In this document: one piece after another, positions 9,454 through 19,275 of the stretch
How the letters are laid out: each line of letters starts with the position of its first letter
Numbering within the stretch: position 1 is the first letter of the stretch
Assembly: GCA_963776375.1 (NCBI GenBank)
Contig: CAVZMF010000006.1
Coordinates: 62,001 to 126,000 of the forward strand
Direction of reading: 5' to 3'
Origin: PALSA-612 sp963776375
GTDB lineage: Bacteria > Actinomycetota > Thermoleophilia > Gaiellales > Gaiellaceae
DNA length: 64,000 nt
Program-made: the position numbers and the translations under genes
Notes under the pieces: generated by a model
Databases searched by the model: none
Told to the model about the DNA's origin: nothing
The model's input: the letters and a program-made list of their open reading frames with translations, nothing else

Positions 9454-10096
9454 GAGCGGACGAGCGCGAGGAAGTCCTGGCGCAGCGCCGGGTCGTCCGT
9501 GTAGCCGCCGCGCCAGAACGTCGTCACCGTCCGCGAGTTCTCCTCGCGGACGCCGCGCATCTGCGTGCACAGGTGCGCCGCCTCGAGGTGCACCGCGACG
9601 CCGTGCGGGTCGATCAGGTCGACGAGCGAGTCGGCGATCTGCTCGCCGAGCCGCTCCTGCACGGTGAAGCGCCGCGCGTAGAGCTGGACGAGCCGCGTCA
9701 GCTTGGAGATGCCGATGATCTCGTCCCGCGGGACGTAGGCGACGTGCGCGGCGCCGAAGAACGGGCAGCGCGTGGTGCTCGCAGAGGCAGTGGAACGAGA
9801 TCGGCCCCTCGACCACCTGGCTGACCAGGCTGTCGCGGGCCGCCGTCGCCCTCGGCGGGGAACGCCGTCAGCAGCTTCGGGTCGCCGTCGTAGCCGGCGG
9901 TCGCGTCGTACAGCGCGCGCAGGAACCGCGCCGGCGTCTCGCGCGTGCCGGGCGTGTCCGGCTCCATCCCGAGCGCGGTGAAGATCTCCTTCATGTACCG
10001 CTCGTAGCGCCGCCAGTCGTCCGCGTCGATCTCTCGCGGCGCGTGCTCGGCCCGGTGGGCGAGCGCCTCCCGGAAGTCGACCACGTTCTCGCTCAC
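9450..10096 (-). CDS. folE: GTP cyclohydrolase I, two apparent frameshifts
   Basis: Converts GTP to 7,8-dihydroneopterin triphosphate, the first step of folate synthesis. Zinc and active-site motifs HCLCEHHALPF and HLCTQMRGV are present after correcting single-base shifts near 9838 and 9775 (an extra G in CCCGTTCTTC). About 215 aa, normal for the family. The start GTG 10096 has an AGGAGGT ribosome site. First gene of a three-gene minus-strand operon joined by GTGA overlaps; divergent from the glycosyltransferase 29 bp away. Confidence 0.88.
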
Positions 10097-10125
10097 TCGT
10101 TACCTCCTCGCTCTATCGTCAGGTC

Positions 10126-10844
10126 ATGGATCCGTTCGCCTCCGTGATCACGCCGACTCTCGGCCGGCCGGAGCTCGCGCGGGCGCTCGAGAGCCTCCGC
10201 GCGCAGAAGCTCGAAGACTGGGAAGCGGTCGTCGTCGACGACGGGGACGGCACCGGGATCGAGCTGACGCGGAGCCTCGGCGATCCGCGGATCGCCGCCG
10301 TGCACAGCCCCGGCACCGGGCAGGTCGACGCCCGCAACGCCGCCGTCGGCCGCGCGCGTGGACAGATGATCTGCTGGCTGGACGACGACGACTGGTGGGA
10401 CGACCCGGAGCACCTCTCTGCCCTTCGCGAGGCCGGCCGGCCTCGAGACCCGCTTCCACTACCGCGGCGGCTGGATCGTCTTCGACGACGGCTCGCGCGA
10501 GCCGTTCGACCTCGACGCCACGGCCGACTCGCTGCTCGAGAACAACACCGTCCTGACGAGCAGCATCGCCTACCCCCGCGCCCTGCACCGCGCGGCTCGG
10601 GATGCTCGACCGCGAGCTCGGCGGGTACTGCGACTGGGACTTCATGCTGCGCATGTGCGCCGCAGGCGTCCTGCCGGAACGGCTTCCAGGGCCCGGCGTC
10701 TGCTACGCCATCCACGAGAGCAACGTCTCGTCCGACTTCGATGCGCCGCAGCGGCTCGCGTACTTCGAGCGCTTCAAGGCCAAGCACGGGCTCGACGTCG
10801 AGATTGCGAATCACCTGCGGATTCATCGTCTTTTCGGCGGCTAG
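10126..10844 (+). CDS. Family 2 glycosyltransferase, two apparent frameshifts
   Basis: GT-A fold enzyme: SVITPTLGRPELARALESL at the N-terminus, the nucleotide-binding VVVDDGDG and the metal-binding LDDDDWW (DxD) motif. The protein continues through frame changes near 10435 and 10590 into a C-terminal region with GGYCDWDFMLRMCAAG and a YAIHESNVS acceptor-side segment. About 238 aa. The sugar and acceptor are unknown. Its TAG shares the tetramer CTAG with the stop of the convergent oxidoreductase. Confidence 0.75.
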
Positions 10845-11978
10845 CCGGCGAGCTCCTCGACGGTGTCTCGTCGACCGGCTGCGCGGCGCTCGATCAGCTC
10901 GCGCGCGTCGTCGACCTTGCCCCAGACGTTCCAGAGCAGAAATCCCCGCGGCTTCTTCTCGCCGTCCACGTAGGCGACAACGCCCTCGCGCCCGGGCTCC
11001 TTCCAGTACTCGACTGTCGAATGGCTCGAGCTGACCTCGCCGACCGCCTCGTAGCCGAGGTCGAACAGGTCGGAGTAGAAGAAGGGCAGGTGGTCGTAGG
11101 GCGTGTCCGCGCCGGCCATGTTCTCTCCGACGAGCTTGCCGTGGGTGTTGGCGTGGTCCTCGTGCTCGACGCGCATGTCGGTGCCGAGCGCGGACGCGGG
11201 GAAGCGGGCGACGTCGCCGGCGGCGAAGACGTCGTCGCGGCCGCCGGCCCGGCCGCGGTCGTCGACGACGATGCCGTTGTCGACGCGCAGGCCGGCTGCC
11301 GCGGCCAGGTCCGTGTTCGGCTCGATGCCGAGCCCGGCGACGACGACGTCCGCGCCGTCGAGCAGCTCGGCGCTCGCGCGCTCGCCGGTGCGGACGTCGA
11401 CGCCCTTCTCGCGGTAGTAATCGGTGACGAAGCGCGAGAGGTCCGGCCGGGAACAGCCGCGCGCAGATGCCGTCGTCCGGGAAGACCATCGTCACCTAGG
11501 CGCCGTTCATCTGCAACGCGGCGGCGATCTCGGAGCCGATGAAGCCGCCGCCGACGACGAGGGCGCGCGTGCCCTCGCCGACCGCTCCGCGCAGCTGCCG
11601 GTAGTCGTCGAGGGTGCGGAAGAAGATCGCGTCCGGCGCATCGTCGAGCCGCCGCGGCGTCCCGCCGGTCGCGAGCAGGAGCCGCTCGTAGGCGTACTCC
11701 TCGCCCGCGTCGTCGGTCGCGCTGCGCTTGTCGAAGTCGAGCGCGACGATGCGCCGGCCCAGCGTCTCGTCGACGCCGAGATCTTCCGTGCCGCGCCAGA
11801 TCGAGTCCTCGTCCTTGCCCTGCCACAGGGCCTTCGTCAGGGGCGGACGGATGTAGGGCGGGTGGCTCTCGGCCCCGACGAGCCCGATGGAGCCGTCGGA
11901 GTCGTGCTCGCGGATGCCGCGGCACGCCGAGTCGGCCGTCATTCCACCGCCGACGATGAGGTATCGATAGGAACGCAC
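10841..11978 (-). CDS. FAD-dependent pyridine nucleotide-disulfide oxidoreductase with in-frame TAG and a frameshift
   Basis: Ferredoxin/monodehydroascorbate-reductase-like flavoprotein of about 378 aa. FAD-binding YLIVGGGMTADSAC at the N-terminus, NAD-binding VVGGGFIGSEIA mid-protein, ATG-like motif LLLATGGTP and a second FAD motif (AAGDVARFP). Codon 161 is TAG (11498-11496) between MNGA and VTMVFPDDG, where AAG would be expected, and one extra G at about 11447 shifts the frame. Either two sequencing errors or early decay. The enzyme would reduce a ferredoxin or rubredoxin partner that is not identifiable here. Confidence 0.7.
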
Positions 11979-11993
11979 GCTCGTCTCCTTTTC

Positions 11994-12698
11994 CTAGGCA
12001 GGGTGTTCTTTGGTTTCGAAGTCCACGACGACACGACATGATGCGTCGCGGTCGAGGCAATCGCACGTCTCGCAGCTGACCGCACAGCCGGCGCCTTGCG
12101 GGAGGTGGGCGTCCACGAGCCCCGTCCACAGGCCGCGGTCGATCGCGGCGGCCGCCGGGTCGGCGACGACCAGCGGCCGGAGCGGGCAGGTTGCGGTCGT
12201 GATCGTCACCTGCTCCTCCGAGGCGTCGGTGACAGAGGCCTGGAAGCCGAGCCTGCCGAGCGCCTCGCACGCCCGCTCCGCGGCCGTGCGGACGTCGCGG
12301 GCGCGACCGAGATTTGCGCTCCCGGCGAGGTCCTCTGCGAACTCGCCTCCCACGCGCGCGAGCGCCTGCTCGCGCTCGTGAGCCGGGAGAGCCGCGACGA
12401 GGTGCCCGACGAGCTGCTCGTAGTGGCGCTGCGGGAACTCAGCGCGAGGTCTCGGGCGGGACAGCTGTAGACCTTCGCCGGCCGGCCGGCGCCGGGGCCC
12501 GACCGGCCGGTGCGCCGCTCGAAGCTCGTCTCCAGCAGCCCTGCGGCCGCGAGCCGGTCGAGCCGGCCCCGCGCCACCGAGCGGTGGACGCCGAAGTGGG
12601 CGGCCACGTCGTCGGCGGTGACCGCGCCGCGCCTGGGCGCGCGCGAAGAGCACGATCTCACGAAGTTCCGGTTGTGCGATGCCGGTCAGCGCGTCCAC
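11994..12698 (-). CDS. HTH transcriptional regulator with C-terminal cysteine cluster (SufR/ArsR-like), two apparent frameshifts
   Basis: An N-terminal winged helix (TADDVAAHFGVHRSVARGRL) is followed by the wing GRPAKVYS and a C-terminal domain with at least six cysteines (TCPLRPL; GCAVSCETCDCLD; DASCRV), a pattern like the Fe-S-binding SufR family. I infer an iron-sulfur or redox/metal sensor. Frame changes near 12620 and 12450 are single-base. GTG 12698 lies at the edge of an AT-rich inverted repeat (CTAAAA-N13-TTTTAG) in the divergent region shared with the CtpE-like ATPase gene, the likely autoregulatory operator. Confidence 0.7.
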   Translation of the reverse strand: MDALTGIAQPELREIVLFARAQARRGHRRRRGRPLRRPPLGGAGPARPARGRRAAGDELRAAHRPVGPRRRPAGEGLQLSRPRPRAEFPQRHYEQLVGHLVAALPAHEREQALARVGGEFAEDLAGSANLGRARDVRTAAERACEALGRLGFQASVTDASEEQVTITTATCPLRPLVVADPAAAAIDRGLWTGLVDAHLPQGAGCAVSCETCDCLDRDASCRVVVDFETKEHPA

Positions 12699-12722
12699 TA
12701 AAAACACCGTAGCAAATTTTAG
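12698..12722. promoter_or_regulatory. Candidate operator CTAAAA-N13-TTTTAG
   Basis: Inverted repeat in an unusually AT-rich stretch between the divergent Cys-rich regulator (start 12698) and the P-type ATPase gene (start 12747). Position and symmetry fit an autoregulatory site controlling both promoters. Confidence 0.45.
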
Positions 12723-12746
12723 AAGGGCGGCTGTTAGGTTCTCCGC

Positions 12747-15131
12747 ATGGCCACGGCGACGATTGCCGCGCGCGCCGCCGACGGGCTCACGGAGGCCGAG
12801 GCCGCACGCCGCCTGGCCGCGCGCGGGCCGCAGCGGCCGCCGGCGACGAGCCGCTCGTACGCGAGCATCGTCCGCGCCAACGTCTTCACGATCTTCAACC
12901 TGATCCTGGCCGTCGCCGGGGCGGTGACGATCGCGTTCGGCGAGTGGCAGGACGCGCTCTTCCTCGGGATCCTCTTCTTCAACACCGCGATCGGCATAAC
13001 GCAGGAGGTTCGTGCGAAGCGGGCGCTCGACAGGCTCGCCGCGCTCGTGGCTCCGACGGCGACGGTCTTGAGGGACAACGCCGCGCGCGTGGTGAGCGTC
13101 GACAACGTCGTCGTCGGCGACGTGCTTCGCGTCCAGGCCGGCGACCAGATCGTCGCGGACGGCCGCGTCGGGACCGCCTCCGGCCTCACGATCGACGAGT
13201 CGATCCTGACGGGAGAGTCCCGTCCGGTCGCGCGCGCGCCCGGCGACGAGGTGCGCTCCGGCTCGTTCGTGGCGGAAGGGATCGGAGAGTTCGAGGTCAC
13301 GGCCGTCGGCGAGCAGAGCTACGCGTCGAAGATCGCCGGCGAGGCACGCTCGTTCCGGCATCCGCGCTCGCCGCTCGAGCACGCGCTCAACAACCTGCTG
13401 CTCATCCTCGTCGCCGTGATCGTCCCCCTCGGCCTCGTCCTCGGCTACGCGCTCTACCACCGGCACACCAAGCTGAACGACGCCGTGCCGACCGCGGTGG
13501 CGGCCACGGTCACGATCGTGCCCGAGGGCCTGATCCTGCTCACGAGCCTGACCTTCGCCGTCGCAGCGCTGCGCATGGCCCGGCGCGGGGCGCTCGTCCA
13601 GCAGCTGAACGCGCTCGAGTCGCTCGCCTCGGTCGACCTCGTCTGCACGGACAAGACCGGGACGCTCACGGAGCCGGAGCCGAAGGTGCTCGAGACCGTG
13701 CCGGCGCCGGGAACCATGAAGGAGGAGCTGGAGGCGGCGCTGGGCAGCTACGGGGCGAGCGCGGCGAGCCGCACCTCGACGCTGGAGGCGATCCACACGG
13801 CGTTCTCGGCCACGGCGGAGCGGCCGTCCGCCGAGGTGCCGTTCTCGTCGAGCCGCCGCTGGAGCGCGATCGCGGTCGGCGACGACAAATACGTTCTCGG
13901 GGCGCCGGAGCTGTTCCCGCTCGACGGCCTCAAGGAGCGGGCCGAGTCCGAGGCGGCGCAGGGTCGTCGGGTGGTCGCGATCGGCACGACGAGCGCCGAT
14001 CTCGAACACGCGAAGCCCGAGGACGGGCCGCCTCTGGATCTGCACCCGATCGGCATCGTCGTGATCGGCGAGCGCCTGCGGCCGAGCGCGCGGGAGACGG
14101 TCGAGTACCTCCTGGCCCAGGACGTCGAGCTGCGCGTGCTCTCGGGCGACCGGCCAGAGACCGTCGCCGCGATCGCGCGCGAGGCTGGCGTGCCGGAGAA
14201 GGGGCTGCCGCTCGACGGGAGCGACCTCCCGGCAGGCGAGGACGCGCTCGCCGAGGCGGTGCTCGGGACCTCGGTCATCGGCCGCATCTCGCCGGAGGGC
14301 AAGAAGCGAGTGGTCGAGGCGCTCCGCGCCCAGGGCAGGTACGTGGCGATGATCGGCGACGGCGTCAACGACGTGCCGGCGCTGAAGGCCTGCCAGCTCG
14401 GCATCGCGCAGGGCTCCGGCTCGCAAATGGCGCGAAGCGTCGCCGACCTCGTGCTCGTGCAGAACGATTTCGGCTCCGTCCCCGACATGATCGTCGAGGG
14501 GCGGAAGGTGCTGCGCAACCTCACGCGGGTCACGAAGCTGTTCGTGACCAAGTCGGCGTTCGCGGTCTTCCTCGTCGTCTCGATCGGGCTGACGCCGATC
14601 GCCTATCCGCTGCTGCCGCGGCACCTGTCGCTGGTCGCGTCGCTGGCGATCGGCATCCCGGGCTTCTTCCTCGCGCTGGCTCCGAGCGCCGGCGATTTCC
14701 GGATCAAGGGGTTCCTCCGCGACATCGCCCGGTTTGCGATCCCAGCGGGCACGGCCGCAGGCCTCGGCGTCCTCTCGAGCTACCTGTTCGTCCACGAGGT
14801 GCTCGACGAGCGGTTGAAGGAGTCGCGGACGGTGGCCTCGACTGTCCTGCTGATCGTCGGGCTGTACCTGATTCTCGCGCTCGAGTCGACGACGGCCCGC
14901 CGCGGCGCCTGGGTAGGGGCGCTCTGTGCGGCGCTCGGAGGCCTCTACGCGGTCGTCCTGATCCTGCCGTTCGGCCGGCATTTCTACGCGCTCTCGGTTC
15001 CCGGCCCGCTCTCGTGGCTCGCCATCATCGGCGGATCCTCTCTCGCGATCGGCGGCTTGATCCTCACGGACAACCGCTTCATCCCCGGCTGGGCCCTCCA
15101 CCGCTGGGCCGGCGTGTTCGCCGACGACTGA
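12747..15131 (+). CDS. CtpE-like cation-transporting P-type ATPase
   Basis: 794-aa P-type ATPase with actuator motif TGESRP, phosphorylation motif DKTGTLTEPEPK, membrane motif VPEGLILLTS and hinge GDGVNDVPALK. The VPEGL helix and absence of CPx or HMA motifs exclude a heavy-metal P1B pump; the closest family I recognise is mycobacterial CtpE, a calcium-uptake ATPase. It has ten or so membrane segments. Divergent from the Cys-rich HTH regulator, with a shared AT-rich operator-like repeat, so expression is probably under that regulator. Ion specificity is inferred from family only. Confidence 0.82.
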   Translation: MATATIAARAADGLTEAEAARRLAARGPQRPPATSRSYASIVRANVFTIFNLILAVAGAVTIAFGEWQDALFLGILFFNTAIGITQEVRAKRALDRLAALVAPTATVLRDNAARVVSVDNVVVGDVLRVQAGDQIVADGRVGTASGLTIDESILTGESRPVARAPGDEVRSGSFVAEGIGEFEVTAVGEQSYASKIAGEARSFRHPRSPLEHALNNLLLILVAVIVPLGLVLGYALYHRHTKLNDAVPTAVAATVTIVPEGLILLTSLTFAVAALRMARRGALVQQLNALESLASVDLVCTDKTGTLTEPEPKVLETVPAPGTMKEELEAALGSYGASAASRTSTLEAIHTAFSATAERPSAEVPFSSSRRWSAIAVGDDKYVLGAPELFPLDGLKERAESEAAQGRRVVAIGTTSADLEHAKPEDGPPLDLHPIGIVVIGERLRPSARETVEYLLAQDVELRVLSGDRPETVAAIAREAGVPEKGLPLDGSDLPAGEDALAEAVLGTSVIGRISPEGKKRVVEALRAQGRYVAMIGDGVNDVPALKACQLGIAQGSGSQMARSVADLVLVQNDFGSVPDMIVEGRKVLRNLTRVTKLFVTKSAFAVFLVVSIGLTPIAYPLLPRHLSLVASLAIGIPGFFLALAPSAGDFRIKGFLRDIARFAIPAGTAAGLGVLSSYLFVHEVLDERLKESRTVASTVLLIVGLYLILALESTTARRGAWVGALCAALGGLYAVVLILPFGRHFYALSVPGPLSWLAIIGGSSLAIGGLILTDNRFIPGWALHRWAGVFADD

Positions 15132-15134
15132 GTC

Positions 15135-15869
15135 TCAGCCGAGCAGCCGCGCGCGGATGCGGTCGAGCGCATCCGGCGCCGTTCCGGCTTCGAGGAGATA
15201 GCCATCGACGCCGCCGTGGCGGCGCTCGAGCTCGGCGAGCACGTCGCGCATCACCTGCGGAGGCGACGATCCGATGCGCAGCCGCAGCCTGCGCTCGGTG
15301 TCGTCGGGCGCGGAGTCGGCCCACTGGTCGATGATCGAACGGATGTTGTCGGCGGAGAGCCCGTAGTCGTCGGCGATGTCCTCGACGGACACGCCGACGA
15401 GCCTCAGCAGCATCGCGCACGCGAGTCCGGTGCGGTCCTTCCCGGCGAAGCAGTGGACGACGACGGCGCCCTCTGGTGCGTCCGCCACGGTCTCGACGGC
15501 GCGCGCGAAGTTCGGCGCCAGCAGCTCGAGCATGCGCACGTAGGTGTCGTAGATGCTCAGCTCGTCGTGGCCCTCCCGGCGCCAGAGCGCCTGCAGCTCG
15601 TCGTAGTACCCGTCGTCGATCGGCACGTGGACGACCTCGACGGGCACGTCGAGCGGCGGGTCGCGCTCGAGCTCGTCGTGCCGGCGGAGATCGAGGATCG
15701 TGCGCACGCCGTAGTCGAGCAGCGCGTGCCAGCCCGTCGGCGTCAGGTGGCGCACGCTGTCGGCCCGGACGACCGCGCCGAAGCGTGTCGTCTCGCCGCC
15801 CTCGACGGCATGCCCGCCGAGGTCACGGACGTTGAGGCACCCCTCCCAGCTGAGGACGCGCTCGGTCAT
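15135..15869 (-). CDS. Tyrosine-protein phosphatase (DSP/PtpB-like)
   Basis: 244-aa phosphatase with the P-loop HCFAGKDRTG (Cys-x5-Arg) and the N-terminal NVRDLGG motif common to bacterial PtpB/tyrosine-serine phosphatases. An aspartate-rich segment (HVPIDDGYYDEL) may hold the general acid. The start is ATG 15869, preceded by the direct-repeat region. Targets are unknown; no kinase lies nearby. Confidence 0.88.
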   Translation of the reverse strand: MTERVLSWEGCLNVRDLGGHAVEGGETTRFGAVVRADSVRHLTPTGWHALLDYGVRTILDLRRHDELERDPPLDVPVEVVHVPIDDGYYDELQALWRREGHDELSIYDTYVRMLELLAPNFARAVETVADAPEGAVVVHCFAGKDRTGLACAMLLRLVGVSVEDIADDYGLSADNIRSIIDQWADSAPDDTERRLRLRIGSSPPQVMRDVLAELERRHGGVDGYLLEAGTAPDALDRIRARLLG

Positions 15870-15873
15870 TCTG

Positions 15874-15940
15874 TCTCTGAGGGTGTCTCCGAGGCTTCCT
15901 CTGAGACCTCTCTGCGACCTCTCTGAGGGTGTCTCTGAGG
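15874..15940. repeat. Pair of 21-bp direct repeats with related CTCTGAG units
   Basis: TCTCTGAGGGTGTCTCCGAGG (15874-15894) recurs at 15920-15940 with one mismatch, and the 25 bp between contain further CTCTGAG/CTCTCTG units. The block fills the space between the aconitase stop and the phosphatase start, i.e. the phosphatase promoter region. Confidence 0.6.
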
Positions 15941-15951
15941 CAGGGCGGCGG

Positions 15952-18693
<2,742 letters not shown>

Positions 18694-18729
18694 ACCTCGA
18701 TTCAAGCAAAACCGGCGTAGGATCCCCGC

Positions 18730-19080
18730 GTGACCGGCCTCGAGCTCCTGGACGAGCACGTCGAGCGCTTCAACGCGGGCGTCCGCTCGGGCGACTTCGG
18801 GCCGATGCTCGAGCTGTTTGCGAACGACGCCGTGCTCGAGTTCCAGGGGGTTCCGGTGGGGCCGTTCCACGGCCGGGAAGCGATCGCCGTCGCGTACCGC
18901 GAGCAGCCGCCCGACGATCAAATCGAGCTGGTCGGCTCGCCGACAGAGGACGGCGAGGAGCTCCGTGCCCGATACGCCTGGCTCCGCGACGAGGGCCAGG
19001 CCGCGGGCGACATGATCGTCGAGCGCGACGGCGACCGGATCGCCCACCTGGTCGTCACCTTCGATTCGCCGCCCTCCTGA
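18730..19080 (+). CDS. SnoaL-like/NTF2-fold protein
   Basis: 116-aa protein with the typical small cone-fold pattern: LDEHVERFNAGVRSGDFGPM, then FANDAVLEFQGVPVGPFHGR and a beta-rich C-terminus ending in ERDGDRIAHLVVTF. Family members are isomerases, hydratases or binding proteins; no function can be assigned. GTG 18730, divergent from acnA 36 bp away. Confidence 0.7.
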   Translation: MTGLELLDEHVERFNAGVRSGDFGPMLELFANDAVLEFQGVPVGPFHGREAIAVAYREQPPDDQIELVGSPTEDGEELRARYAWLRDEGQAAGDMIVERDGDRIAHLVVTFDSPPS

Positions 19081-19232
19081 CGCGCGTTCGCGATCGGGTC
19101 GAGACGAAAGGCCGCCGAAGCCGGGCTTTGCCCGGCGAGAGGTTCACGGACGAGAGGCGACGGTCGCGTCACCGAACGAGCCGCCGGCTCCACCAGCGTT
19201 GGTACCGCACAAGCGCCGTAAAGGAGGGGGTC

Positions 19233-19259
19233 CGTGGGGGAACCAGGGATTCCCCCACG
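19233..19259. repeat. Intergenic inverted repeat, copy 1 (CGTGGGGGAA/TTCCCCCACG)
   Basis: 10-bp perfect arms around CCAGGGA, 17 bp upstream of the fdhA start. A near-identical element with the same CCAGG loop is at 42514-42540. Confidence 0.55.
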
Positions 19260-19275
19260 TCTATACGATCGAGCC

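Noticed and set aside
11994..15101. 1,035-codon minus-strand open frame across the CtpE-like gene
   Set aside because: Only its last part is the regulator; the rest is low-complexity Arg/Asp antisense of a clear P-type ATPase, a common artefact of GC-rich DNA.
15874..15940. CRISPR-like array
   Set aside because: Only two degenerate units, no regular spacers, no cas genes.
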